From: Metaphire vulgaris
Lineage: Eukaryota > Annelida > Clitellata > Crassiclitellata > Megascolecidae
Direction of reading: 5' to 3'
Assembly (NCBI GenBank): GCA_018105865.1
Contig: CM030861.1
Span: 12,779,015-12,843,014, forward strand
DNA: 64,000 nt
The position numbers and the translations under genes are program-made. The notes beneath the pieces are model-generated. The model did not search any database, was not told where the DNA came from, and saw only the letters and a program-made list of their open reading frames with translations. How positions within the stretch are numbered: the stretch's first letter is position 1; each line of letters opens with the position of its first letter. Shown here one piece after another: positions 41,359 through 54,358 of this stretch.

Positions 41359-43609
41359 CGCCATAGGCATAAACTTCTATTAGGCTGCTGGACTAGAATC
41401 CCCGCCTTTTGAGAGGCTAGGCTAGTGAAGGAGAAATGAATAGTGGTCGAGCCCCCCACTTTTTCATTCAATCATACGCCTATGCTAGGAAATGTCTAAT
41501 TATTAGTTTTAACAAAATAACATGAGACATTGATTTCACAAAGTACATCTATGCAAACTGATTTAGCTATGATTTAGAATCTAGCTAACGATGAACGCCA
41601 AAAGTCAGGCTAATAAAGAAAACAAACCATCGAACCAAAACGTTGAAAACGAGAAGATATGAAACACCGATATCTAATTTACTAGACTATTTCGTAACCT
41701 GCATCAAAAGTTACCGCTAATAAAACTGCACAGAAGGAATACAGCCTATAATCGGCTGATAATAATGGATCATGGATGGCTGCATGACTAAAGATCACTT
41801 CTCAGAAAAATAGGATGGATGGCTTAACGCTGGCCTGCGCTGCAAGCGGAGTACTGAACAATGATTGTATTGTGGCTAAGGTTCCGGTAAGGTAACATGA
41901 CGGAACCTACGATATTGACTATGTATTAGGTTCCTCAGTTGTTTGAAAGGAAAGGGCAATTCTAATGCAACTGAAGAAGCTCTTCAATACTGTTGAGTTC
42001 ATAGACTGCAAATTTTAGAAATGTAAGAAAATCCTTTACCGCTATTTTAGGCTTCGACGGGTCCGCGATGGCCTAAGGAGTGTACCAGTATATGTACCTT
42101 TACCTTATTTTAGACTGGATTTTCCATTGCACAGCAGTCATTCTCAATGTCTCATAATAGCACATACCCATTGGGCCTACGTGCATGGCGTCAGGTCATT
42201 AATATGAAATTTCTTTTCGACAAAATTGCAAAAATCAAAGTGACAAACATCAGTCTACAACGGTTGTGCCAGTTTCTCAGTATCTTCGCCCTATACCAAA
42301 ATGTTGTGTCCTGTAATATGCCTTGTTCTTGGCTCTACGTTTTTAGTATGGCTACTTGTCCCTTAGATGAGCTATATTACCGCTAATGGGCTGGCAGAAG
42401 GCAACTAAGATGATGATGATCATGATGATGGCTTGTTCATTTCTTTCGAACACTCAAGTGCACCAGTCCTCATTAAATTTTCGGCGCTTGTGTACAAAAA
42501 AACACCGCATTTCATATTGAAGATTTGCATCAACTCACTGTTGGAATTAAAGGTGAGGTGACTGGTTTCATTGTTTAAGGTAACTTTAGGCCTAATTGTT
42601 GCACAAAACATTGTCCTAGAATACAGTCAGAAATATAACTAATCTAAGCAATTGACACCTTATGTGTGTTTTGTATTGCCTGGTAAGATCGCATAGCGAA
42701 ATAGTTAAAGCAAACTCGTCACAGTAAGCAAGTAAACAAAATCTCTTAAATTTCTATAGCACTTTCAATAGCAGCACCGCAGTAGCTCCTTATTCCTGTG
42801 CTTCCCTGCCTTTACTATCTCAGTGTAACGAACTTAGTAATTCAGTGAAAAAATACCTTTCGAAGAGAGTAATAATGACTCAGCAGAAAAATATTATTCG
42901 TTCGATTTGTAAAAAGACGATGATTCAGAATTCAGATCACTGTACAAACGTCTCAAAACCTAGAGTCTGAATCATCTGAAAGCGATGAGTCCCTACCTCC
43001 CCTCCAAGGCTCCGAGTTCAGTTATTATATTGTCACTTTATTATTCTGTGGCAACAGACTTGGACTGGGCAACAGCACCATGGTTTTGGTGGGTATATGA
43101 TGTTAGTCATGTCACCCATGTACCCACAGGCCATGATTGGAATTTCCAGACAGGCTTGATACGCGTTCTTTCATTTACATGTAGAGCGGTTATACTGTCT
43201 ATGCTTAGTTTAGTTCCGCTTGCAACTTTGCATTAATACTATTGTAATTTTACGTTGTTTAGGAGGCTAAGTAGTAAGTAAGACTGCGTGAAAACTACTG
43301 TTGTAAAACTCCATGTGTTGCTTCTTGTTTGTGATTTTGTGATTTGTCCTTGGTCGACCTTTCTGAGCTTTCCCTTCCATCTGTCCTTCTTTGCTACAGT
43401 AAGTTGTAAAAATATTATAACATTAACTTTTCTTTGGACAGTGAATTCATTATTCCCTCGATATGGTAGATAATCGTGAATGACTACAGTGTGCTTCTTT
43501 AATGAGTAATACAAATGGCTTGTGCTATTGTGCTTGTGATACCCTTGAGTATTAGAAATGGTGCTATAGAAGTGCATAATTATTATTAATTATTATTTAT
43601 CTAGAGTAG

Positions 43610-43713
43610 GTTGCCATTGCGTTCTCTGGACCCGCGTTTTACCTTCGCAGATCACCGTTGATACCAATATATCGATGCCTATGCGATTGGCCACCGACAC
43701 CACGATTCGATCT
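43610..43713 (-). mobile_element. 5S-derived SINE, truncated copy 3
   Basis: Has only the body of the SINE (GACCCGCGTTTTACCTTCGC on the plus strand, then GACACCACGATTCGAT); the 5S head is missing. Confidence 0.65.
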
Positions 43714-43790
43714 TATATTCGGATTAGGGCAGCTTTGAGGTTGGTCGCGTGGTTATCAGTCGATTGTAATTTTGTTAGAAGTGGTTTTAG

Positions 43791-44356
43791 GTAAAACCGT
43801 GGGACGCCACCTGAACCCCTTCCAGTCGGTTTATATTAGAAATACTTATACCGTTGGAAAGGTCTCTACGAGTAGTATCCAACGACATAAAAATATCTTT
43901 TAAAAATTTTATTTAAAAATTTTTATTTAGACTATAAAAATATCGCTGTTACAACGGCCCGCGTGTTTATTCTCCGTAAACCGGCAGAAGGCGTATTAAT
44001 ATTTATGAATCGCGTGACTGGGTCTGTCTTATTGCGCTAAGTATCGTGCATAAGTACATGAATATTCATTGAAGTAGTCAGGTCACGTGTGAGTAAATTA
44101 ACCCATCGGCTCTGATTAACCACAGGCGGTCACGCAATTCATAAATATTCATAAGACTTTCTGCCTGTTTACGGAAAATAAACACGCGGGCCGTTGTAAC
44201 AACGATATTTTTATAGTCTAAATAAATTTTTAAAATAAAAATTTTTAAATATATTTTTATGTCGTTGGATACTACTCGTCGAGACCTTTCCAACGGTATA
44301 AGTATTTCTAATATAAACCGACTGGAAGGGGTTCAGGTGGCGTCCCACGGTTTTAC
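43791..44356. mobile_element. 566-bp foldback element with long inverted arms
   Basis: Left arm (about 43791-44017) and right arm (about 44126-44356) are inverted copies of each other, beginning GTAAAACCGTGGGACG and ending CGTCCCACGGTTTTAC. Both carry TTGGATACTACTCG-type and GGCCCGCGTGTTTATT-type segments. The ~108-base spacer is unique. Arms match closely with small indels. No protein encoded; apparent open frames are arm artefacts. Confidence 0.88.
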
Positions 44357-44699
44357 CGTGGTTTTAATGGCCATAAAAAGCTTCTGGTTTTTCAGTCTGT
44401 TTTTAGACGTAGAGGTTTTTCTCTATGTAATGTACATGCTTCAGTCGTCGATACGAAACTGATAGCGCTAGACACGTTGTATTCGTAGTGGAGCCATTTA
44501 ATTTAGCGTCCGTCTGCGTAAGAATAAGTCAGATTCTCTCTCAAACTCTGAGTTTCTGGTGAGTTTGTCTTCGCTGAAAAGACCTAAATGTAAACTTAGC
44601 AGGACCTCATATTGTTCGTATCGTTCATATTGTTCATATCGTTCTCTACTTCGGTCGGGACACAGTAATTATAATCACCTGGTCGTCCCTCCTCCTCTC

Positions 44700-44898
44700 A
44701 AGACAGCGGGGTTTCGGTGACAGATCCTTCCGGTGCGGAAACCCTGTTTCCTGGAATTTGCCCCCGAAGACATTTGACAACTGAGACACTCCCTGATCGG
44801 TTCCGGAAACAGTTGAAGACGCATTTGTTTAACATCTCGTTTTTGTAAAGCGATCTTGACTTTGCCTCGATTGCCATGTTTACTGCGCTAAAAATGCC

Positions 44899-44968
<70 letters not shown>
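44700..44968 (+). pseudogene. LINE C-terminal fragment with (AAT)n tail
   Basis: Broken frames read QRGFGDRSFRCG, then FRKQLKTHLFN, a typical end of a non-LTR retrotransposon reverse transcriptase. TACTGCGCTA and then (AAT)n at 44901-44968 follow directly. Confidence 0.7.
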
Positions 44969-44969
<1 letters not shown>

Positions 44970-45003
44970 GATATTTCAATATGAATTAATACTTGAAATG
45001 AAA

Positions 45004-45214
45004 TAATGAAACTGATTCCAGATCCAAAAGTATCCGCCTATAAAACCATCCATCCATCCATATAACCATCCATCCATCCATATAAGCCGTAGGCCTAGCC
45101 TATAACCATCAGTAGAAAATGCGGAATTTAAGAAAAAATATTTTGCTCGGATATAATAGGCGATTGAATGGCACAAGCGGTGATGCAATTGGAGTGGATA
45201 TTTTGATCCATATG
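45004..45214 (+). repeat. ~210-bp direct repeat, copy 2 (partner 40044-40254)
   Basis: See the partner. Here the copy follows the (AAT)n tail of the LINE fragment by about 35 bases. Confidence 0.9.
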
Positions 45215-45822
45215 GTTGCATGAATTTGTCGATTATTGCAATGAATGACTTCTTACATTTTCTCGATTTTGAAGGCAAAATGTTGCGTTGTTGTGTTGCG
45301 TCTAGTTAGGCCTACACATGAATGTTTTAAATAGGCCGAAGGCAACATTTAGGCCTTTTTTATTGCGATTTGCTTGCCGTCCTGAATTGCTGTGGTAAAC
45401 ACAGGCATAATAATACTGTTAAAATCAGTTTAAATGTATTAGAAAGTACCCGATTATCCTGATTCATACCGCATTAGGCCTATATAGACAGGAAGTAAAC
45501 ATCTATAGGCCCAAGAGCCGTTTTAAGACATAGGCAAGACAGGCGCGTGCCTAGGGCCCCGCGATATACGAGGGGCCTCGGCGGGGGTGAACAAATAGTA
45601 AAAAGTGTTATCATCGCTTTATCTTGTTTGATTTTTAAAATTAATTTTCTCCTCCATAAGCAGAATAAGCAAAAAAGTCATCACTACTTTTTAAAATGCC
45701 AAGGACCCCAAACTTCTTCAAACGGCAATGTATAGGCCCATAAGTCAACTGAAAATGTTCAATATTGTATATCACTAAATGTTTTCAAATTTTAAAACTA
45801 ATATTTAAAGTCGTCAAGGCAC

Positions 45823-46009
45823 CAGTGGCGGCTCCACCGGGGGGCCAGGAGGGGGGCCCGTTCCCCCTTTTGAGAGCCTGGCCCCCCAGTGGCCACCAGT
45901 TGGGACCCTATACTTAATGCTACATACATTAAACAACAAATGGTTGGCCCCCATGATTAGAAGTTGCCACCCCAACGCCCCCACTTACCAAATCCTAGAG
46001 CCGCCACTG
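45823..46009 (-). mobile_element. CAGTGGCGGCTC MITE with perfect 8-bp target duplication
   Basis: 187 bp, reversed orientation, flanked by CAAGGCAC at 45815-45822 and 46010-46017. Confidence 0.92.
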
Positions 46010-46779
46010 CAAGGCACTAGACAATTTTCGTAAAATGCCACTTGTACAACACATCTATCGACAGTGCTTGGGAATTATCAATTATAGTGTCCATAGGCCT
46101 ACATGGAACACTTAGATAAAGGAGACAATTCGAAGACAACGATAACGAATTCACTTTCGTCTAAGCACCGAAAAATTGCTCAAGAAAAACCATGGTTGTT
46201 CAAGTCCTTAAACCGATTACAATTTGGTTTTATTCCACTGTCCGTCCATCAGTTAGGCCTAATTGTTGTATCTTGGTTTTATAGATAGGGATGAACATTT
46301 CTAGTAGGCCTACTTTCGGTTTGGAACGTTATCATAAAATTATCGACGTAAAGATAAGATATTTGTCAATTGTCACTCCGCATTGCAAGAACTGAGTAAC
46401 TAAAGAAATATTCAGCTGATCGTGCTAAATATTTCACCTTTCAAATTATCGATCACCATGAAAGGTCATACGCATACCGTCTTAAAAGGTCGCCTTATGC
46501 TCGCAAAATCTAGACTTTAAGGCATATGCAAGGTAAACGCGTGCCTAGGTTCTTTGCATAGGTTTGCATTGCATAGGTTCTACATTTCATTTTTATATTT
46601 AGGAGGCATCAAAACCTTTAATATGACTGAAAACTATTAAATTTGGACTATTTTGCTACTATTTGTTGAATTCGGAATCGATAAAATGGGACAAGGCATG
46701 CAAAATGCAGGGGCAAGTAATTGGCCTAAATTTCGTTGCTATACTGTATATTAGGCCTATAGTGGTTAGGCCTAAGCCA

Positions 46780-47080
46780 TTGGCCATCACTCCACAAACT
46801 TCCCGAAAACAACTCAAAACTATTCTCTTCAAGAAATCCTATAACGAAATTCTTACTGTAGACCTGCATTCTGTCCGCCACAAATCTTGTTATCGTCCTC
46901 CATAAAAATACTTTGCTGCGACTGCCTACCTGGATCTACAACCATGACCACCACGGACTACGGATTACGGAGGACTGTGGATTTCACCCAGACTGAGCGC
47001 TCGCGAATAAGCTGGTGCATTGCGCCCAGTTTTCGGGCAGCGCTATAGAAATTTCGTTTTTGCTTACTTACTTACTTCAG
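46780..47080 (+). pseudogene. LINE 3' end with TTAC tail
   Basis: Encodes ITPQTSRKQLKTILFKKSYN, a retrotransposon C-terminal motif. The 3' region shared with 27415-27600 follows, ending GCGCTATAGAAATTTCG and TTACTTAC repeats. Confidence 0.7.
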
Positions 47081-47084
47081 CAAG

Positions 47085-50000
47085 TTCAGCTATACGAAGC
47101 TTGTAATGCATAAAATTGTAATAATTATGGTTTTGGAAAATGCAGAATCATCGTCTCACTATATGTATCTAAAATTTCCTAATTGCAGCTCGGCGAATTC
47201 TTAGGAGAAGAGTGTCATACTATGTATATTAACATTTCGCAACCAACCTGCTCACGCATACATGCACACATACATGCATGAGCACATGCACATAATGTAT
47301 GCATACAGTATATCGCAGAATTAAAATATCATTTCGTTAAATTGGTGCGGACTGAGTTTCCTGTAGGTCTATTCCATCTCGAATTGACTGCCGGTTTAGC
47401 CAGAGGCATTTGTCTATCTTAATCCGGCTGCTCTAATATACACCTACATATGCAAATAGAGGCTCCCCTTCTTCTGCCAGATCTTATTATGTTGAAGCCA
47501 AGTCTCGTTACCTACAACATAAAACTAATCAGAGAGAACGAATATGGAATAATTTATGGCGATTTACTGATCAGTTTATTATCATCAAAGTCAGAACCAA
47601 AGATCATTAATATTACAATTCAATATCTGGAAAATAGTTGTAAAGACAAATGCAAAAATGTTTCATATTTCTATAACCTATTAGATAATAGTTTGATTTA
47701 TTAAAATTGACGTTAAACGATTAGGATACTAAAAGGGAGAAGCAGGAGAAGAGAACAATCCAAAGCCTGCTTTCCCCATGAATCAATATACCAAACCCAG
47801 ATTCAAATATCGTCTCAGATCCTGTTTCCTTCGTGGACTGAATTTAAGTTGAGGAGGCAACATGAATGTTGGTCACCCTCTTTGTCCTGCTCCGATCATC
47901 ATTCCTTGTTGGATTGTCATTCCTGGTTGCTTTGGCGTAGTCACGGGGGGCAAGGGGAGCCGGACCCCCCTATTCGGATCGTGACCTGTCGTGAGATAGT
48001 CAAAAAACCGGCAAGTAGTTGGGGGTGGGGTGGTTAAGGGGGTAGCATTAAATCGAGGAGGAAGCACCAGACTGTTTGCTCGTCAAGACTTTTGGAAAGA
48101 AACATTTCGAAGTGCCCCCCTATTCTGGAATCCCGACTACGCCACTGCTCGGTTGGATTGTCATTCCTTGCTGGATTGTCATTCCTTGCTGGATTGTTGG
48201 AAGACAGCTTTACTCTTCACATAAATTTGAGTGTTTCCAGCAGCTCTTTGCAATACACTGATAGTCTGATACGAATAGAAGGGAATCCAAAGCCCGAATC
48301 AGTCTTGGCAATTAGAGGCATTGAAGACAATGATTATTACATCTACGTCGAAAGATTCTTAAGTATCATAAACTCCTAATACTGTTGCGTTATCGTCTTC
48401 TAACTTTATAACTACAGTATATACTCCGTTGATCGCATAAGATAATAGATTTCGAAGTAAAGTTCGAGGTATGACAGCTCAGAAAAGTCTTTCAAAGCCA
48501 AGCAGAATAAAATCCACGTTTCGTTTGTCTATTGCAGGCTGAACGTAGACGAGTTGACCCACTGAAACCGGAATATCAAATCGTGCACACTGTAAGTCCT
48601 AAAGATCTTCTCTTTGCCACTTATATAGTGTTTCGTGAAACTGCGGAATTTCCATCTACGTCTGAAAAGACTATTTTACTATTGATCGTATCATGGTTTA
48701 CCAAGCACAATTTCCATAACCACTCACAAGGATAGAGGACGAAACTACAGGAAAAACCGTGGTTTTTACACGCAATGCACTGTATGTCCGATAGCTGTCC
48801 CCCGTATGCTATCCGATCCTGCGCAAAAACCATGTTTTAAGAGTACTTGCTACAGCATAATATTATTATCAAACTTTTACACAGTACGCTTATCGGTTAT
48901 CTACTGGTTCTACCATCCTGTTCACATCACACGCAACAGCATCTCAGCGCACTAAAAACCAACATTGTTTGACCCTATTGAATAAGATAGAAGGTCTTTA
49001 TATTGCCTTTATAAATATTATAAAACTCAACTCGACAACCAATAAATGGGCGATAATGACTTTCCAGCAGATTTTTTCGCAACATCGCATTAAAGTGGAC
49101 TGCCCAAAGTGTGATTTCACTAAGCCCAAAGATCACATTCTCTTCAAGAGCATTGTGGTTTTGATGGGTTTTGTTGATCACTGTGCGGACGGCAAAAGTA
49201 TAGTGTATGGTTATTGCTTCTAGCGTTGAGTAATAACCATACGAAATTTCAAAAAGCCTTTCGAAACGGCTGGAAATACCGACTGAAACAGGTGGTAATT
49301 CTTTAGCTAGCTGTGGCCATTGGCTGGTTGCTCTTTACTTCAGATTTCAACTTGGGAGCTGGCACTGTTGTCGTGGCTTCTGTTTTTGCTATTGATTCGG
49401 GGTATTCATAATTTAATATTTATCAAACAGCATGAAGATGGTTCTATTAGCTCTATTCACAGTTATATTTTTAATAATTATGACTAGGTATATCCAGCTA
49501 CAACTATTATTATATATTATATAGCCTATTTTTCTGTTATTAGATCAAAACGGCATAGGCCTACGGCTGAGATCTCATTCAGGTTCTCAATTTTAACAAT
49601 TAAGACGATCATTAACCCATTTTTTGCTCCAGACCAAATTTTTGTGAACACAAATTTTAAAGGTTTGAATTTCCTAAATAGCCATAGACTGAAGTACTAA
49701 ATACATTAATACAACTATGCTGCGATTGAAATTCAGCTTGAACGCGTTAATCGACTGAGTCTAATATAGGCCTACTGCATAGGCCTACGTGTTTCCACAA
49801 AGCAACTAGCATTTAACTTGAAATATTCCTAGTGAAATTAAACAAAGAATTGTATAGGCCTACAGAACCAGTAAATTTCAATGGCAAAACGCTAAATTGG
49901 ATATTTATAATGGAAATATTTGAAAAATGTTGCAGTTTTTTGGCTGTAGTGGGGTGAGTTTTGAAGCAATAGATTTTATTCGGAGGTTGACTAGGGTGAA

Positions 50001-50780
50001 AATAGATGAGAAGCTGCTGTATGACCTGGAATTTGTGGCTGAAACTGGGTTAGATCATGGGATGGGGTGGGATTTGGCGAGAAAGAATTTAATTCGCTTG
50101 TTTTTCTCGCAATCGGTGGTCCAAAGGATTCTTTGCGCTGTTTACAGGACATGCCATTCACAGTCTATCAGTTGCGTCACCTGACCATGAACACCTACAG
50201 CTGCAGCGTAAATAGACGCAGCCTTGGTTTTTTCTGCATTCTGGGCTGAAAATACAAGTCAGTAGGTCTGCCCAGGCCATGTGTGAATTAGGCCTGTCTG
50301 GCTTAGGACGCCGGTCATGTGATTTCAACGGCTATAATACAGTAGGCTACTCGATATGTCTGTGCCAATGGCTTCTTAGTCTATATCTTGAACAAGTGCA
50401 GAATGATAAGATGCAGCGGCAGATAGTTTCTGTATGCTTTTTAAATACCGTGTCGAAGTGTAATCAATTTGCTTCAGTTGCTAATTACTTTCTCAATTGC
50501 TAAGTCGTTATTACCGATTTCTTAATTAAACCTTCGTGGGGCGTTTGATATGTCGATTATGAAATAGAGACTTGCGTATCAAGGTAGGGTAAATTTTCTT
50601 ATACTGCCGACTTCACAACATGCCAGACCGCTAATAGGCCTATAATGTAACAGAATATTTGTATAGCGCCTCTTATGAAGAATCGTTCAGAAGCGCTCCA
50701 GCTGCGATTACCGCATTATTGTTAAAGAGATTATATTTAAGTCGTTTCAAAAATGATGGCCATAGACTCAACAGTTGGTA
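47085..50780. other. No confirmed gene; a few exon-like frames
   Basis: AT-rich. Open stretches near 47459-47704 (ENEYGIIYGDLLISLL), 48190-48379 (IRGIEDNDYYIYVERFL), 48537-48735 (RRVDPLKPEYQIVHT, after a TATTGCAG acceptor-like site) and 49940-50184 have coding-like texture. No family was recognised and they could not be joined. They may be remnants of one decayed gene. Confidence 0.35.
47932..48147. mobile_element. CAGTGGCGTAGCC-type MITE inside a short tandem repeat
   Basis: Starts TGGCGTAGTCACGG, ends GACTACGCCACTG. Both flanks carry the unit GGATTGTCATTCCTTGCT (once before, at about 47911, and three partial copies after, 48153-48200). Confidence 0.65.
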
Positions 50781-50784
50781 AATT

Positions 50785-50996
50785 CATTGGCGTAGCTACT
50801 GGGGGAGGAGTACGGGGGCCCGGCCCCCTATTCGGACTGGGACCGTTGGGCAGTTTGGGGGCAGGTTGCATAAGAATGAACGAAGGAGGTTCAAGGCGCT
50901 AGACACTAGACCTTTTCCTGCTCGTCGAGAGTTCAGCTGGAAACGGCGATGCGCTCCCCTATTCCGGAATCCTGGTTGGGCCACTGGCTAAATTAT
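50785..50996. mobile_element. CAGTGGCGTAGCC-type MITE
   Basis: Ends CATTGGCGTAGCTACTGG and CTGGTTGGGCCACTG, with ATTCCGGAATCC inside as in relatives. Confidence 0.6.
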
Positions 50997-51192
50997 GGAT
51001 CCTGTGGTGAAGAGCATTCCAGAGGGTAGGGCCGACGACAAACGAGGACGAGACAGGCGCGATGGTTCTCTGCCTTCGCCACAAAAATTAGGGATGAACA
51101 ACTTTTTCAAGGTCGCAACACGGATAAACCACGTCGTCTATGGTGCTGTCACTGAGCAAAGCTACTAGTCTATTTAACATTGGGGTAACCAC

Positions 51193-51358
51193 CAGGGGCG
51201 TAGCCAGGAATTTGATTTGCGGGTTATAATGTCATTTGGGGATAAATCTTTGAAAACTGTGAACAATTTAAAAAACACGTCAAAAATTTTAAGGTAGGCT
51301 GATTTTTTTGGGTGGGTGGGTATATATACCGAGATATACCCCCGTCGCTACGCCCTGG
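51193..51358 (+). mobile_element. CAGGGGCGTAGCC MITE
   Basis: Ends CAGGGGCGTAGCCAGGAA and GTCGCTACGCCCTGG; close relative of 62596-62752. Confidence 0.75.
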
Positions 51359-51359
51359 T

Positions 51360-52291
51360 AGCCAGGGGGTCCGGCCCCCAATTCGGGTTAGAACAGGTCA
51401 CTGCTATCTAATCATTTATTCGCGACAAATATTTAAACATACTTTTTAAATCTTTAATAAGCTTAAATACTGAGGGAAATCCCCCGTAGACTGACCTGAA
51501 TTCAACATGGGTGAGGTTCAAAGCTATTTATTGGCCAATCGTAAACGCTGACACAAACTTAGCACAACTTGCTTATAGAACATGAACGCACATTCTGATA
51601 AAATGGTTTTACGAAACAATATTCTAGCGTTAGCACACAATCTTGTTTTAATTTAGTTTATTTTAGAATATTCTATTATTTGTTGTATCAGTCTTAACTA
51701 ACAGAACAGTCTTGCGAATGAGACCTTCCATGTCAATGTGCTTTTTCATTTCTACAATGGCTAAGGTAGTCCCATTTCTTGGATTTGAAATGGCGGACAA
51801 AGAATGGCGGGAAAATGTCGATTACTGCGCATTAAGAACTATTACATTATATCAAAACCTTATCGAGAGCCCAGCATTACGAAGACGAAGGCTAAATAAA
51901 AAATAGTATAACATGTATCTGTATATTTCCAACAAAGACTGTTGCTGGTGCTCATTAAAAGATTATAATTATTTAGATATGTGTTTTCTGGTTATATCAA
52001 CTATGACAGCAAACAACAACAGCAGGGAGGGCATTGTCAGCAGGCAGCCAATCCAGGGAGATCGTCCCTCAAACCTCAAAATTCCCCCCATGAAAAATTT
52101 CGGCACTGACACAACATTGTGCGTTAAACTGTCTTTTCCTCTCCAGCCAAGTCCCCTCCTGCCAAGTCAACCCCCCCCAGGCCTGGAGAATGGAAAAATC
52201 ACTGACGACTTGTGTTTAGAGTGGCTCTGTAGGTCCTGCGTGTCAACGACTATGTTCCCATAAACATGTTTCAGGGCCGTTGTTGTAATCA
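51360..52291. other. Gene-free stretch
   Basis: No recognised gene. Open frames at 51712-51906 and 51913-52263 (+) have no known domain, no splice support and unremarkable composition. Confidence 0.5.
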
Positions 52292-52889
52292 GGGGCCGTC
52301 CATATAGTACGCACGCACCGAGGGGGCTTTGAGATTTAGGCGATTTTGCGTACGGGGAGGGGGTCACGTCTGAATTTGTACGTACGCACAAATTTAAAAT
52401 TTATAAATAGAAGGCTGGTATATTCACACAAACATTTGATTTGAACAAAATTACTCTCTCGCTGTCAAACAAAGGGTCACAACTATTGTTACCACAGTTA
52501 TTCAAATAATATTAAAAACCTTTAATAATTATAATAGTAAACAAATGCCTTTTGTCTATGGCTAAAAATTAATTTTCGCCGTGCGGGGGTTGCTAATTTG
52601 TACGTACGCATAGGGGGCAGTGGCGGCTCTAGGATTTGGCAAGTGGGGGGCCGTTGGGGTGGCAACTTCTAATCATGGGGGGTCAACCATTTGTTGTTTA
52701 ATGTATGTAGCATTAAGTATAGGGTCCTAACTGGGGGGCCACTGGGGGGCCAGGCACTCAGTAGGGGGGCACGTGCACCCCTGGCCCCCCGGTGGAGCCA
52801 CCACTGTAGGGGGTAACCAACATGTACGGTGTGCAATAGGGGAGGGGGTCAATATATGACTTTTTGCGTACGTGCTATATGGATGGCCT
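52292..52889 (+). mobile_element. GGGGCCGTCCATATAGTAC element, interrupted
   Basis: Left end GGGGCCGTCCATATAGTACG faces the right end GTACGTGCTATATGGATGG. The interior has repeated TACGTACGCA motifs. It is split by the MITE at 52618-52806. Shorter relatives: 25312-25448 and the start of one at 63866. Confidence 0.75.
52618..52806 (+). mobile_element. CAGTGGCGGCTC MITE nested in a larger element
   Basis: Complete family copy with TAGGGGG on both sides (52611-52617 and 52807-52813), inserted into the element at 52292-52889, hence younger than it. Confidence 0.9.
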
Positions 52890-53441
52890 CTTAGCAAATT
52901 TTCAGATTTAGTGCTAGAGGCCTGTAGCTATATAGACTGAGAATATGACCGATTTCTAAATTATATAGGGCCTATTAGCGTCCCATTAATGTATCAATTT
53001 TCTACGGAAAATCTTGTCTTTCGTTCTGCTAATAATTAAGCGAACGAAATTTAGCAACAGAGTTGCAATTTGTATTTTCCCTTTTCCTCTCTGCGTGTGC
53101 GTGTGTGTGGATCCTGAGCCGCGCTCCTCCTTTCTCAACCAAGTTTTGCCACCCTTTCAACCGCGGACTCCGGCAACTCTTATATGCCACGCAACTCGTG
53201 TCTGTCCTGGAAACTACGGCGAGCAAATTCAATTTATTGTGAGATACGTGGGTATCTGAGTCATCGTATACCCATTATAACCGTGTCATTGTTGAAGCCA
53301 ATTACAACCACACGTATGAAATTTTATATGGCCAATGACCGTGTGTTGTAGGTTTATTCATAGAAGCGATGGGCGTCTGTACTTTACACCGAACACGCCT
53401 ATACATTAATGCCCACCAATATGTGGATGGTGGGTATAGCC

Positions 53442-53598
<157 letters not shown>

Positions 53599-54174
53599 GA
53601 TTTTAAGTTGTTTAGGAGGCTAAGTAAGCCTGTGTGATGGGTATATACTGTATGGGTATAAGAAGTAGACTGGCCCAATCCATAGAATTTAAGCAATCTA
53701 TGAGAACGAGTCCCAGTTGAAGTAAAATATTTTATCTGTTTGAACGTATTCTGAAGCAAAACAACCCTTTTAGGCACGTTGGCTATTTTAGAAGCCTTCT
53801 TATTCCATGTAAAACCAAGACAGCAGGAAATGGCAAACAAAATCGTCTCTGTGCAAAAGTTTCCCGCACTATACGATTAGTAACAGGTGCTACAGCAATA
53901 GGCCTACATGCATGGCCAATATACTTATTGTTTCAAGGTCCCAAAAAGAAATGAACCTGCTTGTACCTGCTTGTCTTCTATGGAGCCTTCTTCGAAAACT
54001 GCTCTAAAACTTAATTTCTAGGTTCAAAGTTTGAAAGTACTTATCTAATTTCTTACATACCTACTAAAATATCTGATCGCCGCCATTCCCCGCTCGGTTA
54101 CATCCCTCCACAGCACAGATTGACCGAGTGTCATCAAATTTCGATCTACATTTCAAATTTAAAGTGATACTGCC

Positions 54175-54358
54175 CATTAGCGTCGCTACGGAGGGGAAAT
54201 GGGGGCAACTGCCCCCCTCAACCTGCCCCAGACCACCTACCAGATTCGCGCAAATCCGGTGAGAAAATTTTCTATGGAGGAGGGAGTGAGTGGTGGGTAT
54301 GAAATCTGACACGCCAGCCCTTTTGCCCCCCAACCAAAAATTCCTGGCGACGCCAATG
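54175..54358 (-). mobile_element. CAGTGGCGTCGCC MITE, reversed
   Basis: Ends CATTAGCGTCGCTACGG and GGCGACGCCAATG, with GTGGGTATGAAATCTGACAC matching the inverse of 17492-17681. Confidence 0.72.

Larger units (their letters stand above)
39530..43605. other. Gene-free, repeat-bearing interval
   Basis: No spliced or intact gene recognised. It contains a long direct repeat copy (40044-40254), a hairpin element (41293-41358), CCAT runs and reverse LINE-tail motifs near 42750. A 121-codon frame at 41001-41366 (+) has no recognised domain and runs into the hairpin element. Near 43270 and 53600 the same TTGTTTAGGAGGCTAAGTA occurs. Confidence 0.6.

Noticed and set aside
50067..50140. Frame reading VFLAIGGPKDSLRCLQ, resembling the BIR sequence GPNDKVRCFQ
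   Set aside because: The second Cys, the Trp and the His/Cys ligands do not follow; probably chance.
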